Origin: Ramlibacter sp. Leaf400
GTDB lineage: Bacteria; Pseudomonadota; Gammaproteobacteria; Burkholderiales; Burkholderiaceae_C
Assembly: GCF_001424545.1 (NCBI RefSeq)
Contig: NZ_LMQL01000001.1
Span: forward strand, 270,651-334,650
Direction of reading: 5' to 3'
Length of the DNA stretch: 64,000 bases
Shown here: piece after piece, positions 1-7,656 of the stretch
Position numbering within the stretch: the stretch's first letter is position 1
How the letters are laid out: every line of letters begins with the position of its first letter
Translations under genes and position numbers: made by a program
The notes under the pieces: generated by a model
Databases searched by the model: none
Seen by the model: only the letters and a program-made list of their open reading frames with translations
What the model was told of the DNA's origin: nothing

Positions 1-128
1 ATGAGCGGGATGGCCACGCAGTGGATGGCCTCGTTGGTCGGGTTGCGGTGGCTCTCGCCGTAGTGGGCGAGCAGCGCGTCGACGCGGCGCGTGGCGGCGC
101 CGGCAGTCGGTTCGGTGAGGGTCTGCAT
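1..128 (-). CDS. Mpo1/DUF962-like membrane protein, N-terminal fragment
   Basis: Only the first 42 codons are in the window; the gene continues beyond base 1. Translation from the ATG at 128 gives a short polar lead, then LLAHYGESHRNPTNEAIHC and VAIPL. A Y-x3-H-x-N-x2-N-x2-IH-x3-(V/I)P core of this kind opens the DUF962/Mpo1-like family, whose members are small multi-pass membrane proteins; yeast Mpo1 is an iron-dependent dioxygenase of 2-hydroxy fatty acids. The histidines visible here match conserved family positions. It diverges from cutA with 65 bp between them. Family is likely; function in this organism is not known. Confidence 0.7.
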   Translation of the reverse strand, partial: MQTLTEPTAGAATRRVDALLAHYGESHRNPTNEAIHCVAIPL

Positions 129-193
129 GTCGGTCTCCTGGTCGTTTTGGAACAATCCGCAGTCCGGGGCCTGCCCCGCTCGTGGAACTGTAG

Positions 194-511
194 ATGGACA
201 TTCTCAGCCTGACCACCACCGTGGCGACACGCGAGGACGCCCAGCGCCTGGCCCGGGCGCTGGTGGAGCAGCGGCTGGCCGCCTGCGTGCAACTCGACGA
301 GGGCGTGCAGTCGCACTACCGCTGGGAGGGCGCCTTCTGCGCCGATCCCGAGGTGCGCCTGACCGTCAAGACGCTGCCCTCGCTGCTGCCGCGCCTGCAG
401 GCGTTCTTCGCCGAAGAGCACCCGTACGACGTGCCGCAGCTGCTCTGGCAGACGATGGCCGCCAGCCCCGCCTACGCCGAATGGCTGCGGGGCGAAGTGG
501 CCGCGGCCTAG
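194..511 (+). CDS. cutA: Divalent-cation tolerance protein CutA
   Basis: This 105-residue protein has the length and layout of the CutA1 family, small trimeric ferredoxin-fold proteins linked to copper and other divalent-cation tolerance and structurally similar to PII proteins. Visible family marks are AACV (29-32), YRWEG (42-46), K59 in a VKT context, and the C-terminal HPYDVPQ block (76-82). There is no signal peptide, so it is cytosolic. Its TAG stop (509-511) overlaps the selD stop from the other strand in the palindrome CTAG. Neighbours do not suggest a shared pathway. Confidence 0.9.
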   Translation: MDILSLTTTVATREDAQRLARALVEQRLAACVQLDEGVQSHYRWEGAFCADPEVRLTVKTLPSLLPRLQAFFAEEHPYDVPQLLWQTMAASPAYAEWLRGEVAAA

Positions 512-1563
512 CGGACCACGAGCCGCGCCGGCCCGGCGGCCACTTCGCCGATCTCCACCGCGTCGGCGAAGCCGTGCGCGCGGAAGACGCCCAGGACCTG
601 CGCGACGCTCTCCGGCGTGCAGGACACCAGCAGCCCGCCGCTGGTCTGCGGGTCGGTGAGCAGGGCCTGCGCGGTGGCGCCGAAGCCGTCGGGGAGCACC
701 ACCTGCTCGCCGTAGCCCGCCCAGTTGCGGCCCGAGGCGCCGGTGATGTGCCCGCCGGCCGCGAGTTCGGCGACGCCCGCGAGCAGGGGCACGCGCCGCC
801 ACTCCAGGTGCACCGTCGCGCCGGCACCTCGCGCCAGCTCCAGCGCATGGCCGGCCAGGCCGAAGCCGGTGACGTCGGTGAGCGCATGCACGCCGTCCAG
901 CGCCGCCAGGTCCGGGCCGGGGGTGTTCAGCCGCGTGGTGGTGGCGATCATCCGCTCGTAGCCGGCGGCATCGAGCGCCCCCTTCTTGAGCGCCGCGGAC
1001 AGCACGCCCACGCCCAGCGGCTTGCCCAGCACCAGCCGGTCGCCCGGGCGGGCGTCGGCATTGCGGCGCACGCGCTTGGGATGCACCAGCCCGAGCGCCA
1101 CCAGCCCGTAGATCGGCTCGACCGAGTCGATGGTGTGGCCGCCCGCGATGGGGATGCCGGCCGCGCGGCAGACCGACTCGCCGCCGGCCAGGATGCGGCC
1201 GATGGTCTGCGTGGACAGCACGTTGACCGGCATGCCCACCAGGGCCAGCGCCAGGATCGGCCGCCCGCCCATCGCGTACACGTCGGAGATCGCGTTGGTC
1301 GCGGCGATCCGGCCGAAGTCGTGCGGATCGTCCACGATAGGCATGAAGAAGTCGGTGGTCGCCACCAGGGCCTGCTCGTCGTTGAGCTGGTAGACCGCGG
1401 CGTCGTCGGCGGTCTCGATGCCCACCAGCAGCTCGGGCGGCATCGGCAGGCGGGCCGTGTTCTTCAGGATCTCCGACAGCACGCCGGGCGCGATCTTGCA
1501 GCCGCAGCCGCCGCCATGCGACAGGGAAGTCAGGCGCGGTTCATTGGGGGAGGGTGCGTTCAT
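508..1563 (-). CDS. selD: Selenide, water dikinase (selenophosphate synthase)
   Basis: SelD makes selenophosphate from selenide and ATP, the selenium donor for selenocysteine and for selenouridine in tRNA. The 351-residue protein starts at the ATG at 1563 and carries the glycine-rich N-terminal loop HGGGCGCK, with the catalytic cysteine at C20 and the essential lysine at K23, corresponding to C17 and K20 of the E. coli enzyme. The ETADDAAVY and DFGRIAATNAISD nucleotide/metal motifs and DPQTSGGLL near the C-terminus are intact. This is a cysteine form; no in-frame UGA is involved. selA, selB and tRNA-Sec are not in the window. It lies 8 bp downstream of ftsY on the same strand and is probably co-transcribed with it. 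Confidence 0.96.
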   Translation of the reverse strand: MNAPSPNEPRLTSLSHGGGCGCKIAPGVLSEILKNTARLPMPPELLVGIETADDAAVYQLNDEQALVATTDFFMPIVDDPHDFGRIAATNAISDVYAMGGRPILALALVGMPVNVLSTQTIGRILAGGESVCRAAGIPIAGGHTIDSVEPIYGLVALGLVHPKRVRRNADARPGDRLVLGKPLGVGVLSAALKKGALDAAGYERMIATTTRLNTPGPDLAALDGVHALTDVTGFGLAGHALELARGAGATVHLEWRRVPLLAGVAELAAGGHITGASGRNWAGYGEQVVLPDGFGATAQALLTDPQTSGGLLVSCTPESVAQVLGVFRAHGFADAVEIGEVAAGPARLVVR

Positions 1564-1571
1564 GGGTAGCC

Positions 1572-2786
1572 TCAACCCAGCAGCGCCTGCGAGAACTCGC
1601 GGGCGTTGAAGGTTTCCAGGTCCTGCAGTTTCTCGCCAACGCCAATGAAGTACACGGGCACGGGTTTCTCCTGGGCGATGGCGGCCAGCACGCCGCCCTT
1701 GGCGGTGCCATCGAGCTTGGTGACCACCAGGCCGGTGAGGCCGAGGACCTGGTCGAAGGCCTTCACCTGCGCCAGCGCGTTCTGGCCGGTGTTGCCGTCG
1801 ATCACCAGCAGCACTTCGTGCGGCGCGTCGGGCTGGGCCTTCTGCACCACGCGCTTGATCTTGCGCAGTTCCTCCATCAGGTGAAGCTGCGTGGGCAGGC
1901 GGCCGGCGGTGTCGACGATCACCACGTCCTTGCCGCGCGCGCGTCCGGCGTTCACTGCATCGAAGCTCACCGCGGCGGGATCGCCGCCTTCCTGGCTGAC
2001 GATCTCCACCGTGTTGCGGTCGGCCCAGATGGCCAGCTGCTCGCGCGCGGCGGCGCGGAACGTGTCGGCTGCGGCGAGCAGCACCGAAGCGCCTTCGTCG
2101 GCCAGGTGCTTGGTCAGCTTGCCGATGGAGGTCGTCTTGCCTGCGCCATTGACGCCGGCCACCATGATCACGGTGGGCTGCTGCTGGCCGATCACCAGCG
2201 TCTTCTCCAGCGGCTTGAGCAGCTGCGTGAGCACGTCGCCCAGGATGTTCTTCACCTGCACCGGCCGGGTGGCGCCGGTGGACGCGACCTTGCGCTTGAC
2301 CTCGTCCAGCAGGTGCTGGGTGGCGCTGACGCCGGTGTCGGCCAGCAGCAGGGCCGACTCCAGCTCCTCGTAGAGCTGGTCGTCGATCTGGCCGCCGGTG
2401 AACACCTGGGTCAGGTTGGAGCCGGTCTTGCGCAGGCCGGCGCTGAGCCGCTCCATCCAGCTCTGGCGCTCCGGCGCCACCGGCGGGGCCACGGGGACGT
2501 CCATGGCCTTGACCAGGGCGCTGCCGATGAGGCCGCCGGAGGGGGCGGGCGCCGGCGTCGGCGTGGGGGCGGGCGCGGGGGGCGGGGCCATCACGGGCGC
2601 GGGTGCGGGCGCGAGCGAAGGCGCCGCCACAGGAACGGGCACAGGCGCGGGTTGCGCCACCGGTGGCGGCGGGGCCAGCGCGACCGGTGCGACAGGCGCC
2701 GGCGCGACGGGTTCGGGGGGAAGGGGCGTCGCAGCCGGGGCAGGTGCTGGAGTGGCCGCCGGTTTTCTGCGGAAGAAACTGAACAT
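1572..2786 (-). CDS. ftsY: Signal recognition particle receptor FtsY
   Basis: FtsY is the membrane-associated GTPase that docks SRP-ribosome complexes at the translocon. The protein is 404 residues from the ATG at 2786, giving the basic start MFSFFRRKP; an in-frame start at 2807 exists but adds no family-like sequence. The C-terminal NG domain is complete: G1 GVNGAGKTT (about 210), DTFRAAA, G3 DTAGR (about 290) and G4 TKLDG (about 355). The N-terminal region of roughly residues 10-95 is almost entirely Ala, Pro and Val instead of the acidic A domain typical of E. coli FtsY. It diverges from the M16 peptidase gene with about 30 bp between starts. Confidence 0.96.
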   Translation of the reverse strand: MFSFFRRKPAATPAPAPAATPLPPEPVAPAPVAPVALAPPPPVAQPAPVPVPVAAPSLAPAPAPVMAPPPAPAPTPTPAPAPSGGLIGSALVKAMDVPVAPPVAPERQSWMERLSAGLRKTGSNLTQVFTGGQIDDQLYEELESALLLADTGVSATQHLLDEVKRKVASTGATRPVQVKNILGDVLTQLLKPLEKTLVIGQQQPTVIMVAGVNGAGKTTSIGKLTKHLADEGASVLLAAADTFRAAAREQLAIWADRNTVEIVSQEGGDPAAVSFDAVNAGRARGKDVVIVDTAGRLPTQLHLMEELRKIKRVVQKAQPDAPHEVLLVIDGNTGQNALAQVKAFDQVLGLTGLVVTKLDGTAKGGVLAAIAQEKPVPVYFIGVGEKLQDLETFNAREFSQALLG

Positions 2787-2815
2787 CGGGTGGGTTTCTA
2801 GAATCAAGGGATTCT

Positions 2816-4252
2816 ATGAAACACCCCCTGAGACGCGTGGCCGTCGCCTGCTGTGCCACGCTGTTCCTCGCCGGTGGCGGCGCGATCGCGCAGGCGCCGG
2901 CTACCTCCACCTCCCGCACAGCTTCCGAACCCGCCACCGCGCCGGTGCAGTTCACGCTGGCCAACGGCCTGACGCTCATCGTCAAGCCCGACCGCCGCGC
3001 GCCGACCGCCGTCCACATGCTGTGGGTGCGCGTGGGCGCCATGGACGAGGTCGACGGCACCAGCGGCGTGGCCCACCTGCTGGAGCACATGCTCTTCAAG
3101 GGCACGGCGCGGCTCGCACCCGGCGAGTTCTCGCGCCGCGTGGCCGCGATGGGCGGGCGCGAGAACGCCTTCACCGGGCGCGACTACACCGGCTACCACC
3201 AGCAGATCCCCGCCGGCAAGCTGGACGAGGTGATGCGCCTGGAAGCCGACCGCTTCGCCAACAACCGCTGGCCGGACGAGGAGTTCCGGCGCGAGATCGA
3301 GGTGGTCAAGGAGGAGCGGCGCCTTCGCATCGAGGACGCGCCGCGCTCGATGCTGTACGAGGTGATCAGCGGGACGGCCTTCCTGGCCTCGCCCTACCGG
3401 CGGCCGATCTCGGGCTGGATGAGCGACCTCGACGCGATGACCCCGCAGGACGCGCGCGATTTCTACCAGCGCTGGTACGTGCCCGCCAATGCCGCCGTGG
3501 TGGTGGCCGGCGACGTCGACCCGGCCGAGGTGCTGCGCCTCGCCGAGCGCCACTACGGGAGCATCCCCGCGCGGGCCGCCCCGGCGCGCAAGCCGCGCGC
3601 CGAGCCGCCCCAGGCCGGCGTGCGCCGGGTGGAGCACAAGGCGCCGGCCGAGCAGTCGTACGTGGCGCTGTCGTACAAGGTGCCGCAGCTGCGCAGCTTC
3701 GAGCCCAGCGCCGAGGCGGACGAAGCGCTGGCGCTCACCGTGCTGGCCGCGGTGCTGGACGGCTACAGCGGCGCGCGGCTGGACCGCGCGCTGACGCAGG
3801 GCGAGGACCGCGTGGCCGACAGCGCCGGCGCGGGCAACGGCCTCTGGGGCCGGGGCCCGCAGCTGTTCACGCTGGACGGCGTGCCAGCCCCGGGCAAGAC
3901 GCCGGAGCAGGTGGAGGCCGCGCTGCGCGCCGAGGTCGCGCGGGTCGCGCGCGAAGGCGTGAGCGAGAGCGAGCTGCAGCGCGTGAAGACCCGCTGGATC
4001 GCCGCCGAGGTCTACAAACGCGATTCGGTGTTCAGCCAGGCACGGGAGCTGGGGACGTTCTGGTCCTGGGGCCTGCCGCTGGATGCGGCCGAACGCCTGA
4101 TGGACCGGCTCAAGGCCGTGACGGCGCAGCAGGTGCAGGCGGTCGCGGCCAAGTACTTCGGCGACGACCAGCTCACCGTCGGCACCTTGCGGCCGCTGCC
4201 GCGCGATCCCGCTGCCCGTCCGCGCACGCCGCCGGCCGGCCTGAGGCACTAG
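2816..4252 (+). CDS. M16 zinc peptidase (pitrilysin/insulinase family), catalytic member
   Basis: This 478-residue exported protein begins with a cleavable signal peptide (about 1-27, ending AIAQA). It has the inverted zinc motif HLLEH at 87-91 and the downstream acidic ligand cluster VKEERR (E166/E167), the expected HxxEH-x76-E layout of M16 metallopeptidases. A second, inactive M16-like half follows. The start ATG sits six bases past the track of an AGGGATTC-type leader. It is followed after 11 bp by a paralogue lacking the zinc site, so the two probably form a periplasmic heterodimer like other bacterial M16B pairs. Natural substrate unknown. Confidence 0.93.
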   Translation: MKHPLRRVAVACCATLFLAGGGAIAQAPATSTSRTASEPATAPVQFTLANGLTLIVKPDRRAPTAVHMLWVRVGAMDEVDGTSGVAHLLEHMLFKGTARLAPGEFSRRVAAMGGRENAFTGRDYTGYHQQIPAGKLDEVMRLEADRFANNRWPDEEFRREIEVVKEERRLRIEDAPRSMLYEVISGTAFLASPYRRPISGWMSDLDAMTPQDARDFYQRWYVPANAAVVVAGDVDPAEVLRLAERHYGSIPARAAPARKPRAEPPQAGVRRVEHKAPAEQSYVALSYKVPQLRSFEPSAEADEALALTVLAAVLDGYSGARLDRALTQGEDRVADSAGAGNGLWGRGPQLFTLDGVPAPGKTPEQVEAALRAEVARVAREGVSESELQRVKTRWIAAEVYKRDSVFSQARELGTFWSWGLPLDAAERLMDRLKAVTAQQVQAVAAKYFGDDQLTVGTLRPLPRDPAARPRTPPAGLRH

Positions 4253-4263
4253 GAGGCTGGGCG

Positions 4264-5610
4264 ATGTTCAACGCGAAAAAAAGACTCTTCCAAGGCGTCG
4301 GCCTCGTTTTGCTGCTGGCCTTCGGGCCCATGGCCCGGGCGGCCCTGCCGATCCAGAAGTGGCAACAACCGAACGGCGCGCAGGTCTACCTGGTGGAAAG
4401 CCGCAGCATCCCGATGGTCGACGTGCAGATCGACTTCGATGCCGGCGGCCGGCGCGACCCCGCCGGGCAGGCCGGCCTGGCCAGCATGACGGCCTCGATG
4501 ACCGGCAAGGGCCTGCTGGCCCAGGGAGCAGAGCCGGCGCTGGACGAGAACCAGCTGGGCGAGGCCTGGGCTGACCTGGGCGCGGGCTTCGGCGGCGATG
4601 CCGGCAGCGACCGGATGAGCTTCAGCCTGCGCTCGCTCACCGATGCAACGCTGCTGGACCGCGCCATCCACCTGGCGGCGCGCCAGCTCGGGGAGCCCGC
4701 CTTTCCCGACTACGTCTGGCAGCGCGACCGCCAGCGGCTGGCCGCTTCGATCCGCGAGGCGAACACCCGGCCCGCCACGGTGGCCTCGCGCGCCTACCAG
4801 CACGCGGTCTACAGCGGCCATCCCTACGGCGCCGACGTCACCGAAGCTTCGCTGGCCGCGTTCGGCGTGGAGGACATGCGCCGCTTCTTCCGCGCCCACG
4901 TGCTGCCCTGCCGCGCCAAGGTGAGCGTGGTCGGCAACGTCGACCGGGTCCAGGCCGACGCGCTGGTGGCCCGCATGCTGGCGCGGCTGCCCCAGGGTGC
5001 CGGCGAGTGCGCCGCGCTGCCCCCGGTGGCGGAAGTGCCGCCCCTGGCGGCGCCCTTCACCCAGGCCATCCCCTTCCAGTCGGCCCAGGCCCATGTCCTG
5101 ATCGGCCAGCCCGGCTACAAGCGCAGCGACCCGGACTATTTCCCGCTGCTGGTGGGCAACTACATCCTGGGCGGCGGGGGACTGATCTCGCGGCTGTCGA
5201 CCGAGGTGCGCGAGAAGCGCGGGCTTTCCTATGGCGCCTACAGCTATTTCTCGCCGGGGCTGCACGCGGGCGCCTTCACCGTCGGCCTGCAGACGCGGCC
5301 CGACCAGGCGGGGCAGGCGGTCCAGGTGGCCAAGGACGTGGTGGCGCGGTTCGTCGCCGAGGGCCCTAGCGCAGCCGAACTCAAGGCAGCCAAGGATTTC
5401 CTGATCGGCGGCTTCCCGCTGCGCATCGACAGCAACCGCAAGCTGCTGGACAACGTCGCGGCCATCGCCTGGAACAACCTGCCGCTGGACTACCTGGACA
5501 CGTGGCCGGCGCAGGTCGCGAAGGTCAGCGCCCAGGACGTGCGCGCGGCGATGGCGCGCAAGCTGCAGCCCGAGCGCATGGTGACGGTCACGGTGGGCGC
5601 CGCCCCGTAG
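4264..5610 (+). CDS. M16 peptidase family protein lacking the zinc motif
   Basis: The 448-residue protein has a signal peptide ending near ARA (about residue 23) and an M16 fold reading (N-terminal FDAGGRRDPAGQAGLA, then a C-terminal substrate-binding-type half with EKRGLSYGAYS). Where catalytic members carry HxxEH, this one reads GLASMTASMT, so it cannot bind zinc in the family manner. An AGGAGG ribosome site lies 8 bp before the ATG at 4264. The tight spacing after the active paralogue indicates co-expression. By analogy with the MPP-alpha/beta and other bacterial M16 pairs it is probably the non-catalytic partner. Confidence 0.92.
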   Translation: MFNAKKRLFQGVGLVLLLAFGPMARAALPIQKWQQPNGAQVYLVESRSIPMVDVQIDFDAGGRRDPAGQAGLASMTASMTGKGLLAQGAEPALDENQLGEAWADLGAGFGGDAGSDRMSFSLRSLTDATLLDRAIHLAARQLGEPAFPDYVWQRDRQRLAASIREANTRPATVASRAYQHAVYSGHPYGADVTEASLAAFGVEDMRRFFRAHVLPCRAKVSVVGNVDRVQADALVARMLARLPQGAGECAALPPVAEVPPLAAPFTQAIPFQSAQAHVLIGQPGYKRSDPDYFPLLVGNYILGGGGLISRLSTEVREKRGLSYGAYSYFSPGLHAGAFTVGLQTRPDQAGQAVQVAKDVVARFVAEGPSAAELKAAKDFLIGGFPLRIDSNRKLLDNVAAIAWNNLPLDYLDTWPAQVAKVSAQDVRAAMARKLQPERMVTVTVGAAP

Positions 5611-5623
5611 AAAACTCGCTTGT

Positions 5624-5650
5624 CCAGCCTGTCAACTCTGACAGGGCTGG
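5624..5650 (+). terminator. Hairpin after the M16 pair, possible terminator
   Basis: CCAGCCTGTCA and TGACAGGGCTGG form an 11-bp stem with one bulged G around a 4-base loop, 13 bases after the M16 stop codon. It is followed by CCTTTCCCC rather than a clear T run, so termination here is uncertain. Confidence 0.35.
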
Positions 5651-5758
5651 CCTTTCCCCGCGGCGCGTTTTCGCCAAGAATCCGGCCACGAGCTGTCACA
5701 CGGGACTCGGAAGACCGGTCGAAACAAGAGCAGGCACAAGAAAACTAGAGAGGAATCA

Positions 5759-5793
5759 CGGCGCGGTGCCGCAAGGGCCGCGCCGGTTTTTTT
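5759..5793 (+). terminator. Rho-independent terminator upstream of rsmD
   Basis: A perfect 8-bp GC stem, CGGCGCGG (5759-5766) with CCGCGCCG (5778-5785), an 11-base loop, and a run of seven T (5787-5793). It sits between the M16 pair and rsmD and probably ends the peptidase transcript. It could also attenuate rsmD, which starts 26 bases later. Confidence 0.75.
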
Positions 5794-5818
5794 GGGGCCT
5801 CGCTTAAAGTCGCGGGCC

Positions 5819-6424
5819 ATGCCCCGTCCCGCCCGTCCCGCCCCGGCCGCCCGCCGCGCCCCCAACGAGGTGCGCATCGTCGGCGGCCAGTGGAAGCGCA
5901 CCCGCCTGCCGGTGGCCGACAAGCCGGGCCTGCGCCCCACCCCCGACCGCGTGCGCGAGACGCTCTTCAACTGGCTGGGCCAGGACCTGGGCGGCTGGCG
6001 CTGCCTGGACGTGTTCGCCGGCACCGGCGCGCTCGGCTTCGAAGCCGCCTCGCGGGGCGCCAGCCAGGTGCTGCTGGTCGAGCAGGACCCCGAGCTCGTC
6101 AGCACGCTTCGCGCCCTGAAGGCCAGGCTGGCAGCCGACACCGTCGAGGTGCGGCGCGCCAACGGCCTGTCGGTGCTCAAGGAATTCGCCGGCGCCGGCC
6201 TGGACCTGGTGTTCCTGGACCCGCCGTTCGACGCGGGGCTCTTCGACAAGGCCGTGGCCGCTGCGGTCCCCGCCCTCGGTCCGGATGGGCTGGTCTACCT
6301 GGAATCGCCGGCGCCCTGGTCGGCGGCGCAGGCGGCGGCCGCCGGCCTCTCGATCCACCGCCACCTCAAGGCCGGCGCGGTCCATGCCCACCTCCTCGGC
6401 CGGGCGGCCGACCCGGGCCCATAA
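5819..6424 (+). CDS. rsmD: 16S rRNA (guanine(966)-N(2))-methyltransferase RsmD
   Basis: RsmD methylates G966 of 16S rRNA in the assembled 30S subunit using S-adenosylmethionine. The 201-residue protein has a basic, Pro/Ala-rich N-terminus, the RIVGGQWK(R) entry block, RPTPDRVRETLFNWL, the SAM-binding DVFAGTGALG (about 63-72) and the catalytic DPPF (about 134-137). Start ATG at 5819 is chosen over a TTG at 5792, which lies in the terminator T run. It precedes coaD by 28 bp on the same strand, the usual rsmD-coaD pairing. Confidence 0.94.
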   Translation: MPRPARPAPAARRAPNEVRIVGGQWKRTRLPVADKPGLRPTPDRVRETLFNWLGQDLGGWRCLDVFAGTGALGFEAASRGASQVLLVEQDPELVSTLRALKARLAADTVEVRRANGLSVLKEFAGAGLDLVFLDPPFDAGLFDKAVAAAVPALGPDGLVYLESPAPWSAAQAAAAGLSIHRHLKAGAVHAHLLGRAADPGP

Positions 6425-6452
6425 TCCGCCGAGGTTCGTCCCTCCATCCGCC

Positions 6453-6956
6453 ATGGCCAACCAATCCGTCATCGCCGTCTACCCCGGCACCTTCGACCCC
6501 ATGACCCTGGGCCATGAGGACGTGGTGCGGCGGGCCATCCAGCTGTTCGAGAAGGTGATCGTCGCCGTCGCGGCCGGCCACCACAAGAAGGCCATGTTCT
6601 CGCTGACCGAACGCATCGAGATGGCGCGCGAGGTCGTCAAGGCCTATCCCCAGGTGACGGTGGAAAGCTTCTCCGGCCTGCTGCGCGACTTCGTCGTGGC
6701 CCGCGGCGGCAAGGCCATGGTGCGCGGCCTGCGCGCGGTCACCGACTTCGACTACGAGTTCCAGCTGGCCGGCATGAACCGCAGCCTGATGCCGGAAGTG
6801 GAGACCGTGTTCCTCACGCCCAGCGACAAGTACCAGTTCATCAGCAGCACCTTCGTGCGGGAGATCGCGGTGCTGGGCGGCGAGATCGACAAGTTCGTGT
6901 CGCCCACCGTGCAGCGGCGCCTGCAGGAGAAGGTCAGGAGCCTGGGCGGTCCGTAG
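6453..6956 (+). CDS. coaD: Phosphopantetheine adenylyltransferase
   Basis: CoaD transfers AMP from ATP to 4'-phosphopantetheine, the penultimate step of coenzyme A synthesis. The 167-residue protein carries the nucleotidyltransferase motif GTFDPMTLGH (12-21, with the T-x-G-H signature at 18-21), the pantetheine-binding VRGLR block, and the C-terminal ISSTFVRE signature (about 130-137). Length matches the hexameric family. The last 23 bp overlap the 3' end of the convergent hydrolase gene. Confidence 0.97.
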   Translation: MANQSVIAVYPGTFDPMTLGHEDVVRRAIQLFEKVIVAVAAGHHKKAMFSLTERIEMAREVVKAYPQVTVESFSGLLRDFVVARGGKAMVRGLRAVTDFDYEFQLAGMNRSLMPEVETVFLTPSDKYQFISSTFVREIAVLGGEIDKFVSPTVQRRLQEKVRSLGGP

Positions 6957-7656
6957 GCCTCTCGAGCCGCGCGTACCACCGCCGCAGGGCGTGGTTGACC
7001 GCATGCGGCTGCTCCATCGTCAGCATGTGCCCGCACCGGGGCAGCAGCATCAGTTCGGCGCTGGGCGCGAGCTGCGCGATCTCGCGCGAAAGCTCGGGCG
7101 GCGTGAGCTGGTCGTCGTCGCCGCAGATCACCAGCACCGGGCAGCGCAGCGAAGGCAGGTGCCGGCGCGCATCGGGGCGGCCGATCACCGCGCGGTTCTG
7201 GCGGATCAACTGCCCCGCGCCGGCGCGCAGGACGAATTCCAGGTAGCGGCCGACCAGTTCCGGGTCGCGCGCATGGTCCGGGTGGAAGGCCAGGCCGGCG
7301 TTGGGCTCGATCACTTCCTTCACCCGCCCCTGCGCGAAGAGCTCGATGGCCTTCTCGCGCACGCCTCGCATCTCCTCGTCCTCCGGCCGCGCGCTGGTGC
7401 CCAGGAGCGCGAGCCCCACGACCCGGCCCGGCGCCTGGCGGGCCGCTTCCATCGCGACCATCCCGCCCATGGAGGCGCCGCACAGCGCGAGCGGGCCCGG
7501 GTGCCGTGCCAGCAGCGCCGCTGCCATCTCCGGCAGGCTGGCATGGCGCATGTGGACGTCGCTCACTTCGGGACGCAGGTCCGCGAGGCCGGCAAGCTGG
7601 TCGCGCCACATCGCCTCGTCGCCGGCCAGGCCGGGGATCAGCACCAGTGTCGTCAT
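6934..7656 (-). CDS. Alpha/beta hydrolase
   Basis: A 240-residue cytosolic hydrolase with an N-terminal LIPGLAGD oxyanion strand, nucleophile elbow GASMGG (S62), acid in CGDDDQ (D180-182) and H210 in RCGHM, so the catalytic triad looks complete. It resembles small carboxylesterases and MhpC/BioH-like enzymes; the substrate cannot be told. Its ATG overlaps the stop of the TPR gene by 4 bp, placing it as the last gene of the amidase/ABC-importer unit. Its 3' end overlaps coaD by 23 bp. Confidence 0.85.
   Translation of the reverse strand: MTTLVLIPGLAGDEAMWRDQLAGLADLRPEVSDVHMRHASLPEMAAALLARHPGPLALCGASMGGMVAMEAARQAPGRVVGLALLGTSARPEDEEMRGVREKAIELFAQGRVKEVIEPNAGLAFHPDHARDPELVGRYLEFVLRAGAGQLIRQNRAVIGRPDARRHLPSLRCPVLVICGDDDQLTPPELSREIAQLAPSAELMLLPRCGHMLTMEQPHAVNHALRRWYARLERPTDRPGS

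Noticed and set aside
508..1563. Selenocysteine form of SelD
   Set aside because: The catalytic position is a TGC/TGT cysteine codon (GGCGC motif), not TGA.
508..3174. 888-codon minus-strand frame spanning selD and the M16 gene region
   Set aside because: Only its C-terminal 351 codons match a family (SelD). Upstream part runs antisense to or in another frame of ftsY and M16 genes.
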